A stretch of DNA of 64,000 bases, taken from assembly GCF_000730645.1 (NCBI RefSeq), contig NZ_BBIU01000011.1, positions 62,001 through 126,000 on the forward strand. Direction: 5' to 3'. The translations under genes and the position numbers were made by a program. Positions within the stretch are counted from its first letter, which is position 1. Every line of letters starts with the position of its first letter. Positions 37,694-46,003 of this stretch are shown here, piece after piece. The notes below the pieces were generated by a model. It was given only the letters and a program-made list of their open reading frames with translations, was not told the DNA's origin and did no database searches. Source of the stretch: Pseudomonas parafulva NBRC 16636 = DSM 17004 (GTDB lineage Bacteria; Pseudomonadota; Gammaproteobacteria; Pseudomonadales; Pseudomonadaceae).

Positions 37694-38473
37694 ATGAAGG
37701 CTGTAACTTACTGGGAGTCAGCCCCAGGAAAAACAATGCCACCTTATATCGCGCTTTGCATAGCCACAATGCGACTAGCGCTTGGGCCGTCATTCCTTCT
37801 TTTGCATGAAAATAATATTTCTGAGTTTCTGCAGGGTGATTTTCAAGAGAAGTCATGGGCTTTCAAACCCAGAGAAAAAGAACAAGACCCCGAAATAAAA
37901 GCGATCGTAGCCAAAAGCGACTACATAAGGATGGCGTATGTGGCTCAAAATGGCGGTTTCTGGATGGATGCCGATACGATCGTCTTTAAGAACTTTTTGC
38001 AAACTTTTGAACTGACAAACAATTCAATTTACTGGCATAGCGAGCAGTTTTTCGGCGGGAATAGCGGCAGCCGACTATTAAAGACAGCTTGCGCTAAGGC
38101 GCTTGCTGACGAGTACCAGTCATGGGGCAATCCGGGTGACATTAAAAATCTAATTCAAGCCAACCCCGAAGAAGCAAAGACAATACCACCAGAACTAATA
38201 GACCCAGGGTATCGCCCCGCCTACACATACGCCAACTGGGAAATACTTTTAGACAAGGAAATTAACGTACAGGACTTCCTAAACAACAAGGAAGCAAAAC
38301 TTATGAAACTGTACAACACCTACCTGCGCGAATCGGGCCTAGGGCTTTTGAGCATGGAAGAGTTCTTTGACTCCAATACATTGATTTCGCGTATATTTTT
38401 GTCTCTTAATCCTGATAAAAAATTCTGGATCACCCAGACTGACCGTATATTGAGGTACCACAACGCGTCATAA
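37694..38473 (+). CDS. Glycosyltransferase with DXD motif (sugar-region type), cargo gene
   Basis: A 259-residue protein starting MKAVTYWESAPGKTMPPYIA. The segment RMAYVAQNGGFWMDADTIVF (near residues 78-97) matches the R-x-x-x-L-x-x-x-GG-x-Y-x-D-x-D pattern of glycosyltransferases with a DXD sugar-nucleotide/metal site, such as capsular polysaccharide enzymes. ATG has an AGGATG site. The gene is AT-rich against its neighbours and on the plus strand, opposite to the lysis and tail genes, as expected for a lysogenic-conversion gene. Likely substrate is a surface polysaccharide; unproven. Confidence 0.75.
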   Translation: MKAVTYWESAPGKTMPPYIALCIATMRLALGPSFLLLHENNISEFLQGDFQEKSWAFKPREKEQDPEIKAIVAKSDYIRMAYVAQNGGFWMDADTIVFKNFLQTFELTNNSIYWHSEQFFGGNSGSRLLKTACAKALADEYQSWGNPGDIKNLIQANPEEAKTIPPELIDPGYRPAYTYANWEILLDKEINVQDFLNNKEAKLMKLYNTYLRESGLGLLSMEEFFDSNTLISRIFLSLNPDKKFWITQTDRILRYHNAS

Positions 38474-38506
38474 TGAAATAAAGGCGCCTCAAGCTTGCTA
38501 GCACGC

Positions 38507-38527
38507 AGGCCCGCATTACGCGGGCCT
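38507..38527. terminator. Hairpin between glycosyltransferase and ABC exporter genes
   Basis: AGGCCCGC/GCGGGCCT with loop ATTAC lies in the convergent gap. No U-run on either side, so termination strength is uncertain. Confidence 0.4.
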
Positions 38528-38627
38528 CTGCTGCCCTGTAAGTCACCCCGCCTTGATGACCGCCCTAAATTCCCGATCACGAGGTACTTGCCAAATCTTC
38601 ATAATTAGGGCAGATAGAATCTTGCGG

Positions 38628-40367
38628 TCACGCAGTGGAGTTAGCTTGACTGGATGGCTGATTGATAGGTTGCTGCTGAGTAAGGCCCTTCTGACGCGCC
38701 AGCTGTTCGATCACCTTATCGCGCTCGCCGTATAGGGAAACGACTCCTTCCGACATCACAAGTACGCGATCTAAGCGTGTAAGGACGTTTGGCCGATGCG
38801 AGACAATGAAAACTGTTGACCCTAACTCTTTGAGCCTTTCGAGAGCAGCCCCCAAAGCACGCTCACCTAATTCATCAAGGTTTGAATTCGGCTCGTCGAG
38901 GACTATCAGCCTAGGAATATCATAGATCGCTCGGGCTAGACCGAGCCGTTGACGTTGGCCGCCGGATAGGTTGACCCCCTCACTACCAATGACGGTCTCG
39001 TAGCCGTCGGGTAGCATGAGAATCATCTCATGCACCCCGGCAATTTTTGCCGCCTGAACGACCTTCTCTGGATCAACAGTCTCGAAGCGAGAGATATTTT
39101 CGCTGATGGAGCCTTCAAATAGCTCGATGTCTTGAGGCAAGTACCCTACATATGGACCAAGGTCGTGCTTATTCCAATCAGTGATGTCAATATTGTCGAG
39201 GAGTACGGCGCCGCGTTCGCAAGGCCAGATTCCCAAGAGTGCACGTCCTAGCGTTGACTTACCTGCACCACTCGAGCCAATGACTCCAACAATAGAACCA
39301 GCGGGAACAGAAAAACTGACACCCCGCAAGACTGGCGTCGAACCACCAGGAGGGGTTACTACTAAGCCCTCGACATGAATACACCCCGTAGGAGGCGAAA
39401 GTTTTTTACTCTCGGGCTCAGCACGCAGATCTCTCATTGCCTTGCTTAAGCGGTCATACTGGACCTTGGCTGAAATGAAACCCTTCCAATTTCCGATGAC
39501 TTGATCAATCGGCCCCAGAGCTCTCCCCAATAGCAAAGACCCTGCTATGAGGAGACCAGGATTAATCTGATGAGTAACAACTAGGTAGGCACCAATGGCG
39601 AGCGCAATGGATTGTGACCATGTACGAAAGGTTTTGGAAACTGAGCTTATGAGTGCTCCCTGGTCGCCTGCGTCGGATTGCATCCTTAACAGTTTTCGCT
39701 GTCGACTCGCCCATCTGTTCATCAGCGTCTCAAGCATACCCATCGACTCGATAACCTCAGCATTACGCAGGAGCTTGGTCGTGGTAACATTAGACTCGAC
39801 GATCTGCCTATTTGCTTCAGCGGTAACCTTTCCTGTAGCTTTATGATTTATCACGGCCAGCACAATAAGCACTAGTGCGCACCCGATAGTAAACCAGCCC
39901 AACCAAGGATGAAACAGGAACATGACCGCTGTATATACCGGGAACCAGGGAGCGTCAAAGACGGCAAGAATTCCTGAGCCGGTGAAGAACTGCCTAAGTG
40001 CGGTTAGGTCATTTAGCGATTGGGCCGTTGCATCAGTACCACCGCTATTGAGTGCGCGTTTAAAGCTTGCACGGTAGACGTCCGAACTGAGTAGAACAGA
40101 AAGTCGGTTGCTGACTCGAACCAGAATTCTAGAGCGCACCCATTCTAATGAGCCGGACGTGACAATCAAGCCTGTCAGGACGATGGTCAGAATCCCAAGG
40201 GTTGAAGTGTTACCCGAAGGCACCACTCGACCTGAAACCTGGATCATAAAAAAGGTCGGGACCAGCATTAGAGCATTCACAAATAAGCTGAAAAACCCAA
40301 CCGACAGAAAACTGACTTTGCAAGCTTTGATAGCAGCATGCAATTTATTGTCCCTTAAGGTACTCAT
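38628..40367 (-). CDS. Type I secretion-type ABC exporter (PrtD/AprD/HasD-like), complete
   Basis: A 579-residue fused permease-ATPase starting MSTLRDNKLHAAIKACKVSF. Residues about 15-300 form the membrane domain (FFSLFVNALMLVPTFFMIQV, ILAVFDAPWFPVYTAVMFLF). The ATPase domain has Walker A GSSGAGKST, Q-loop GYLPQDIELFEG, signature LSGGQRQRLGLARA, Walker B RLIVLDEPNSNLDE and H-loop IVSHRP. There is no C39 peptidase domain, as in exporters of proteases and haem-binding proteins. Partner fusion and TolC-type genes are absent from the window. Starts at 40424 and 40511 are possible. A full exporter inside a phage late region is unusual. Confidence 0.88.
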   Translation of the reverse strand: MSTLRDNKLHAAIKACKVSFLSVGFFSLFVNALMLVPTFFMIQVSGRVVPSGNTSTLGILTIVLTGLIVTSGSLEWVRSRILVRVSNRLSVLLSSDVYRASFKRALNSGGTDATAQSLNDLTALRQFFTGSGILAVFDAPWFPVYTAVMFLFHPWLGWFTIGCALVLIVLAVINHKATGKVTAEANRQIVESNVTTTKLLRNAEVIESMGMLETLMNRWASRQRKLLRMQSDAGDQGALISSVSKTFRTWSQSIALAIGAYLVVTHQINPGLLIAGSLLLGRALGPIDQVIGNWKGFISAKVQYDRLSKAMRDLRAEPESKKLSPPTGCIHVEGLVVTPPGGSTPVLRGVSFSVPAGSIVGVIGSSGAGKSTLGRALLGIWPCERGAVLLDNIDITDWNKHDLGPYVGYLPQDIELFEGSISENISRFETVDPEKVVQAAKIAGVHEMILMLPDGYETVIGSEGVNLSGGQRQRLGLARAIYDIPRLIVLDEPNSNLDELGERALGAALERLKELGSTVFIVSHRPNVLTRLDRVLVMSEGVVSLYGERDKVIEQLARQKGLTQQQPINQPSSQANSTA

Positions 40368-40619
40368 GGCATCCGTACTGATCTGAACAAAAAAGGTGCT
40401 CAGTGTAGCATCTGCTTGCGCCATGCGGGCCCAGATGAAAATACATTCATGAGCGCAACCGCGGCTTAAATTCTTGCGGATGCTGCAAGAGGGGAGTGAG
40501 CCTGGGCACAATCACCAGCCGGGAGGAAATCACAAAGGGACTAGGGATTGAGCAACGCTGCCCGGGCCTCTACTGCTCCTCGCGACCGCAAAGAGCACCA
40601 GATTAGAAGATGCCGGGTA

Positions 40620-41093
40620 TCACTCGGTGAGCGCCGAATCTTGCGTCTGAAGCGATTCCCGGGAGGCAAGCACTTTACGGATAACGGCGACAAGCAATTC
40701 ACAGCTTTGAGCATCCGCCTCATTGCTCAAGATTACTTCGCCATTGGCCCCCTTGATATCCCCGTTGTGGTCAGCCCGGAATACCCCAACAACCCGATCA
40801 GAGCCCTTCAGTGGCGAGCCGGTGACAATCGTCGCTTCAAAGTGGCAAAAACCGTCTGACACCACCGGAGCAACCTTGATGGTGAATGGTTTTCCAAGAA
40901 CTCTACCGGTTACGAGCTTGGCTTCCCGCTCTACGTTGATTTGAGCATAACCTTTCAACACACTTTCACTGAACTGAGGCCAAGCATCTATAATGTCCCA
41001 TAAATGATCACCCGCCATATTGAGGCTTGCCTCGATTCTCGTAAGGCTATTGCAGAAGTCCTTGCGATCGAACTCTAGATCCATCTTTTCCAT
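40620..41093 (-). CDS. Unknown protein in the cargo island
   Basis: A 157-residue protein starting MEKMDLEFDRKDFCNSLTRI, with ATG 41093 preceded by GGAG. The N-terminal half looks helical (ASLNMAGDHLWDIIDAWPQF) and the rest beta-rich with GRVLGKPFTIKVAPVVSDGF. There are no signal peptide, membrane segments or RTX repeats. It lies between the secreted hydrolase and the ABC exporter on the same strand, so it could be cargo, chaperone or unrelated. I do not recognise a family. Confidence 0.6.
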   Translation of the reverse strand: MEKMDLEFDRKDFCNSLTRIEASLNMAGDHLWDIIDAWPQFSESVLKGYAQINVEREAKLVTGRVLGKPFTIKVAPVVSDGFCHFEATIVTGSPLKGSDRVVGVFRADHNGDIKGANGEVILSNEADAQSCELLVAVIRKVLASRESLQTQDSALTE

Positions 41094-41203
41094 CTGGCAG
41101 CTCCAGCTTGTTTGCATGAGGGGCCCTATCTACATCAAAACCAATAGGTTTTCCAGTCCGCGTGGTTATTTTCTGTGCAAAAACCTGGACATGCTGCCCG
41201 CAC

Positions 41204-42061
41204 TCACGACTCCTTTCGGCGTTGCGCGAAGTCAGATACAGCCCTGAGCCATCCGCTTTCAGGGTCCAAGACCGGCGCGGCCCCTGAAGAATCGCGGGAC
41301 CGGCTGCTGCCCCATACGATGCAACCATCAGCCCCCAGAGACTCTAGCGCTCGTAAGCGCTGACTCATCTCGTCGTAAGATAGCCAGCGCGTAGCTCGAC
41401 CCTCGCCAACCTCCGGGGTTATATAAGGAATGATTTTTTTGGAGGTAGAATATTTTCGGGCAGCGCTGATATTGTAGCGCGCACTTTCAAGCCAAGCTTC
41501 GAAGCCACTCCCACTGTAGTTATAAAGAGATGGGCTAAAATAATCCACCGAAGCCGCAACCTCATTATACCTTGCGTTGATTTCGTCATACTTTTTGACT
41601 TTACTCGCAGACCATCCAAACGTATTCTGAGGCACTGTCGCATAAAGGCCGATAATCGCTTCTGGATGGGATTTCCTATACAAGCCAATCGCCTCTAGAA
41701 TTCGGGATGGTGTTCTTTCATCAAACCGATCCCAGCTTTCGAGATCAAGCGAAATCATATGAGATTGTTTTTTTTGGTAATCTGCGGCAACAACCCTAAC
41801 TTTTGCTTCACTTATAGTCGCATTGTTTTTTCTATCTTTTGTTCTTGGAAAACTTAAAATTTTATTATCATACACAACCTCAATGGTCCTCACTCCAAGC
41901 TCTGCAAGCCAGGCCTGATCAGGCTCAGCCTTGACGGCCGCGCCATCCACTAATCGAGTTTTGTAGGGGATGAATCCGTACACATCGAATGCGGCAGCTA
42001 CCACAGGGTGGATGCCACACGCAGCCATTGCTAGGCCCACCCATACTTTACTAACAGCCAT
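41204..42061 (-). CDS. Secreted TIM-barrel-like putative glycoside hydrolase
   Basis: A 285-residue precursor starting MAVSKVWVGLAMAACGIHPV with a Sec signal cleaved near AAA-FD. The mature part alternates strands and helices as in a TIM barrel. ISLDLESWDRFDERTP carries a D-x-E pair in the place seen in GH25 or hyaluronidase-like enzymes, YFSPSLYNYSGSGFEAWLES follows, and a C-terminal WGSSRSRDSSG resembles the last barrel strand. ATG has a GGAGAT site. Its substrate might be a surface polysaccharide or peptidoglycan. Family assignment is tentative. Confidence 0.6.
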   Translation of the reverse strand: MAVSKVWVGLAMAACGIHPVVAAAFDVYGFIPYKTRLVDGAAVKAEPDQAWLAELGVRTIEVVYDNKILSFPRTKDRKNNATISEAKVRVVAADYQKKQSHMISLDLESWDRFDERTPSRILEAIGLYRKSHPEAIIGLYATVPQNTFGWSASKVKKYDEINARYNEVAASVDYFSPSLYNYSGSGFEAWLESARYNISAARKYSTSKKIIPYITPEVGEGRATRWLSYDEMSQRLRALESLGADGCIVWGSSRSRDSSGAAPVLDPESGWLRAVSDFAQRRKES

Positions 42062-42338
42062 CTTATCTCCTTGCGCGAGCTGCGATAGACACACTAGCAA
42101 TGTGGATCACGCTGCCTTACAAAACGTTCCCTCCAGCCTTAAAGCCCACATCGAAGGCCCTCAGCAAGGTTGCCGAGATCTTTCGTTACCACCAATAAAG
42201 CTTAATGTCAATGGCGCTTTGACAAATTCCGCCCTGCTCCGCTAGATGGTGCCGTTTCCTAGCTCTGATCGATGGTTGCTACGATGCACGTCATTACTTT
42301 ATCGTATAACACTAACAGCCATAATTTAAGGAAAGGGC

Positions 42339-43223
42339 ATGTCTATCGAAATCCATACTATAACCTTTACCGGCGACTCAAGGCTGCATGAACTACAAGC
42401 ACTTTCAATAGATAAAAAATTTGATCATAGCGCGATATCGAAATACCGAATCGTAGTTAATGACAAGAATGAGAGCGCCGTCAGAGAAAGCATTGAAAAC
42501 TTTTTAAACACTAACATCTCTTTAGCACTTCGCCGAAAGACTGAGATCGTTTCATCTACTAAATATTTAGAGATCGGAACTGACGGATGGAAAGACCAGC
42601 AATACCTTAAACTTTTTTCGGTGGCAGACTCCAGCGCAGACTGGGCAATTGTGCTTGACGCAAAAAACCACTTCGTAAAGGATACGCTAGTTTCAGATTT
42701 CTTTGAAGGCGAAAAAGCCAAAACTACATTTTCACACCCATCTCCACTATTGGAGCCTCTTCTTCTTGGCTCCAACGAGTTTTTCGGCGTCGACAATTAT
42801 CCTGGCGCCTCTATGCCAACTATCACCCCTTACACCATGAAGCCCGAACTTGTAAGGCTTATGTTAAGCAGGATTAAGTCTGACGCCCGCCTGGAGGGAT
42901 CTGGCAGTCTTTCTACTGCGCCAGCCCTTAAAAAGGTAAGCGAGTTCTTCCTCTACTTTGCATTCATGCAAAAAATTGGCTGCGTTGGCGATTATTATCA
43001 AGCCTCGGGCAAGCTCTGCGAGACGCTTTACACTACTTGGCCGCAAGACCATGATATCGTAGAGCGATTCCTCAACGACCTGCTATCTGGAAAGTATTTT
43101 GTTTTCGGGCTGCACCGGAAGCGCCTACCTCAATTAACCGACACAGAAAAAGAGCTAATATCGGAAATATGGAAACCTTTAGGGCTTCCAAAGTCTCACA
43201 GCTATTACCTAGAGGCTGTTTGA
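42339..43223 (+). CDS. DUF6492-like putative glycosyltransferase, cargo gene
   Basis: A 294-residue protein starting MSIEIHTITFTGDSRLHELQ. The middle segment GTDGWKDQQYLKLFSVADSS followed by WAIVLDAKNHFVKD (near residue 107) resembles the GW-x-x-QQ-x-x-KL and LDAKNHF motifs I associate with DUF6492 glycosyltransferase-like proteins. It is AT-rich, has an AAGGAAAGG ribosome binding site and is on the plus strand against the phage late operon. The 277-nt divergent gap to the hydrolase gene should hold promoters for both. Probable role in surface glycan change. Confidence 0.65.
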   Translation: MSIEIHTITFTGDSRLHELQALSIDKKFDHSAISKYRIVVNDKNESAVRESIENFLNTNISLALRRKTEIVSSTKYLEIGTDGWKDQQYLKLFSVADSSADWAIVLDAKNHFVKDTLVSDFFEGEKAKTTFSHPSPLLEPLLLGSNEFFGVDNYPGASMPTITPYTMKPELVRLMLSRIKSDARLEGSGSLSTAPALKKVSEFFLYFAFMQKIGCVGDYYQASGKLCETLYTTWPQDHDIVERFLNDLLSGKYFVFGLHRKRLPQLTDTEKELISEIWKPLGLPKSHSYYLEAV

Positions 43224-43228
43224 TGAAA

Positions 43229-43255
43229 CTGAGCCCGATTTAACATCGGGCTCAG
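43229..43255. terminator. Terminator at the end of the tailspike gene
   Basis: Perfect 11-bp stem CTGAGCCCGAT/ATCGGGCTCAG with loop TTAAC, followed by TTTC on the minus strand. It lies between the convergent tailspike and DUF6492-like genes and can serve both. Confidence 0.65.
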
Positions 43256-43274
43256 AACCAACACGATATCTTAT

Positions 43275-45944
43275 TTAGTAAGAAGCTTTCTCCACGCGCA
43301 CCCTGAGCGTTCCTGCGCCCAAGTCTATGGCTGACCCAGTGTCGTTTCTTAGGAAGACCTCAACCGTGTCTTGAGCTGATACGCTCGCCTTTAGGGCAGT
43401 TCCACCCAGCGGCAAGGTGAAGGCTGCGTCAGTGAAATCACCAATGCTGGCCCCTGGGACGGTCACTGTCTGGGGAGGGGATTGTTGACCGGGCGCTACG
43501 CTTGGAGGGTTCCAAGCGACCGATCCGTATAGCTTTTGATGCCTATCTGCGGGCAGGAAAAGCATTGGAGTCTCGCCCACGAAGACCCCTGCGTAGCATA
43601 TATCGATATTGAATGGTGTTCCGTCATCGGTATAAATCTGGATATCCGATACAGTGCCCGCAGGGATATCAGCTCCAGTCGTCATGTTGACAGTTGACCA
43701 TTCACTATCAGTCAGAGTGGCACTGAAGAAGAGCCCGGAGAACGAGACTCTTAGCGTCTTGCTACCGGATGCTGCATTTCTCGCCACAAGCACGCAACTG
43801 CACCTAGCGGTTGTCGGCAGGGCTTTAGGTCTGATCCTGACAGAGTTCGAAGCGGTGAGCGCCTGATTGATGTTGAGATAGTTTCCTCGGATTCCTCCAG
43901 AAAAGGATGCCCCTGTCTTCGGAGTGATAGAGGAGCTGTTGGCAGACCCTACAGGCAAGCCAGCTCCTACATACGAAGGCAAAACGTCGTAAAAGTCACC
44001 GTTAGGCACCAGGTTGTAGCCCGTGTCGCTCTTCCATCCTGCGGCTCGGTCCGATCGATACCCGCTTGAAGAACCCCGGGCGACTTCAGAGATAGCGGCA
44101 AAGTACGGCATTTCATTGGCCGCATGAGAATCGGTACGGATCCTGGTCTTCGGCCGAGACTTGAGCCGAACATACTTGCTGTCGAGATAAGTGTCATCGA
44201 ACAGCATTTCGATGTCGGCGGTATTCGCAGGGTCAGCATACAAAATGTCAACCGTGTGGTAGCTGATGTCACCACCGTGCCATGTCCACGACTGTACATT
44301 CTGGTTGGCCATGAAGCGGAAGGCGTAGTCCTGCGCCTGAGCGTATCCTTGACTAGCGTTACCGCGGAGCGCAACGTTGATGAAGTCGAATTTGTTACTC
44401 GGCGCCGTCGAGTTCTGATGAGTCATGATGGCTTGGAACTGGCCGCCAATGAACGTGTTCCAGTAGTTGTCAGAGAATACCGTTCCCCGCGCCGACCCGC
44501 AGATCAGCAAGCGCATTTTCAGATCCTTCATCTGCGAAAACCATGCGCCGTTCAGGTGGAGGTCGGTGCTAAATCCTTCCAGGCCCTTGATAGTCAGCCG
44601 CTTGCAGCTATCGGCGCGCACTGCGCATTCGCTGACGATAGTAGCGCCAGTTGCTTCGACGTCTAGCCCGCCGATCGTAGGGCTTTGGCCGACTGTCTTG
44701 AAATTAATTTCGCTGACCACGTACTTGCCGGGCGGAATCAACGCTCGCCCGATCTTGAGTTGGGAAGTCCATTTTGCGAATGCCGCGGTGCCATCGGTAA
44801 CGCCGTCAAGCGGACAGTTGAACCAATGGACGTTGATCCTCCCATCGTGGATTCGCTCATACACCACGCCAGTTACCGTGACGATGTATGTCCCGTCGGT
44901 ATCGATGAAGCCAGGGATCACTCCAAGGCTTCTGAACTCTCCATACAGGCCCGGCCGGGTGACGACAATACGGCCGGAATTCCCTTGGTAGGCGCGAAGC
45001 TCAGTATAGTCATAGAAAAAACCACCAAGCCAATCGGGGTTGATCTTCCCAGCGCTGTCGGCACGAGGGACGCCCTGAGCGATGGGGCCCTCTGAAATCT
45101 CCCCCCTGAGCTCAGCAATGGCTTGCAGGCTATCATTCGCCTGCCATCCATCATTGGTGTAGATGAGTTCTTCCTGGTCTACCGCATTGAAGTATCTGTC
45201 ACCTACCTGAAGCGGAGAGCCATCATCTCGAACGACTGGCGCTTCTGGCGATGGCAGCAGGAAGCGTTCCGTGCGGGATTGCGCTTCCGCAGCTGTATCG
45301 ACGGCCTGCGCGGCGGCATCGACTGCGGCCTGAACGTCGCCCGTTCGAGCAATGCTCTCCGGCAGCCATTCCTCATCAATCTTGCCCTGAGCATCCGCCA
45401 ATGGAATGAGCCCAGGACCTGGGTTCACAGAAGCAGTGCCGCCCGTAACAACTGCCTGGGCGTTCTGCGCGCTCGCGGCTGCACTTGCCGCGCTTTCTGC
45501 GGCAGATCTTCGGTCATCCGCAACCTGGTCGGCAGCAGCTTTTGCTTCCGAAGCGCTTTCAGCCGAGACCTGCTCTGAAAGTCCTGCTGCCAACTGGCTG
45601 CTAGCCGCTGCCTGTTCGCTGATGCTCGCCGCACTCTGGCTATCGAGGGCAGAGGCGGCTGAGAGGGAGGCCGCGTCCATGGCTTCATTGGCGGTCGCGG
45701 AGGCGCCGACAACTTCCTGGCGAGCTTGCTCCACCGCGGCCGCGTCCTGAGAAACTTGCGACGCCTTGCTGGTTACGACTTCGGTCTGCCCAGCGACTTG
45801 GGCGGCATCGACCTTAACCTGGGAAGCCAGATCCTTGACCTTACTCAGATCCTGGCTGGTAGAGTCTCGCGCTTCCTGGATCTGCCCGAGCAACTGCACC
45901 GCTGCATCAATTTCTGGCCCGGTGTGGGCGCTGTTGTAAGCCAT
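43275..45944 (-). CDS. Phage tailspike / tail fibre protein
   Basis: An 889-residue receptor-binding protein starting MAYNSAHTGPEIDAAVQLLG. Residues about 25-220 are a long Ala/Ser/Gln-rich coiled coil for trimerisation. NCPLDGVTDGTAAFAKWTSQ (near 380) is the entry motif of a pectate-lyase-type parallel beta helix, which runs to about residue 630. The C-terminal part (VAWNPPSVAPGQQSPPQTVT to the end) is a module seen at the ends of several Pseudomonas tail proteins. It probably binds or degrades surface polysaccharide. It has terminators on both sides. Confidence 0.85.
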   Translation of the reverse strand: MAYNSAHTGPEIDAAVQLLGQIQEARDSTSQDLSKVKDLASQVKVDAAQVAGQTEVVTSKASQVSQDAAAVEQARQEVVGASATANEAMDAASLSAASALDSQSAASISEQAAASSQLAAGLSEQVSAESASEAKAAADQVADDRRSAAESAASAAASAQNAQAVVTGGTASVNPGPGLIPLADAQGKIDEEWLPESIARTGDVQAAVDAAAQAVDTAAEAQSRTERFLLPSPEAPVVRDDGSPLQVGDRYFNAVDQEELIYTNDGWQANDSLQAIAELRGEISEGPIAQGVPRADSAGKINPDWLGGFFYDYTELRAYQGNSGRIVVTRPGLYGEFRSLGVIPGFIDTDGTYIVTVTGVVYERIHDGRINVHWFNCPLDGVTDGTAAFAKWTSQLKIGRALIPPGKYVVSEINFKTVGQSPTIGGLDVEATGATIVSECAVRADSCKRLTIKGLEGFSTDLHLNGAWFSQMKDLKMRLLICGSARGTVFSDNYWNTFIGGQFQAIMTHQNSTAPSNKFDFINVALRGNASQGYAQAQDYAFRFMANQNVQSWTWHGGDISYHTVDILYADPANTADIEMLFDDTYLDSKYVRLKSRPKTRIRTDSHAANEMPYFAAISEVARGSSSGYRSDRAAGWKSDTGYNLVPNGDFYDVLPSYVGAGLPVGSANSSSITPKTGASFSGGIRGNYLNINQALTASNSVRIRPKALPTTARCSCVLVARNAASGSKTLRVSFSGLFFSATLTDSEWSTVNMTTGADIPAGTVSDIQIYTDDGTPFNIDICYAGVFVGETPMLFLPADRHQKLYGSVAWNPPSVAPGQQSPPQTVTVPGASIGDFTDAAFTLPLGGTALKASVSAQDTVEVFLRNDTGSAIDLGAGTLRVRVEKASY

Positions 45945-45960
45945 GGACTTTTCTCCGGGC

Positions 45961-45986
45961 GAAAAAAAACCGGCCTGTGCCGGTTC
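45961..45986 (-). terminator. Strong rho-independent terminator upstream of the tailspike gene
   Basis: On the minus strand GAACCGGC-ACAG-GCCGGTT is followed by an eight-T run, only 17 nt before the tailspike ATG and directly after the 206-residue tail gene. It should cut transcription from the tail operon into the tailspike unless antitermination occurs. Confidence 0.85.
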
Positions 45987-46003
45987 GCTTGAATTTGGAT
46001 GGG

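Noticed and set aside
41047..41328. 93-codon minus-strand ORF overlapping the secreted hydrolase C-terminus and the unknown gene start, considered as evidence of a frameshift
   Set aside because: The hydrolase ends plausibly after its final WGSS strand region, and the unknown gene has its own GGAG site and ATG, so no frameshift is needed.
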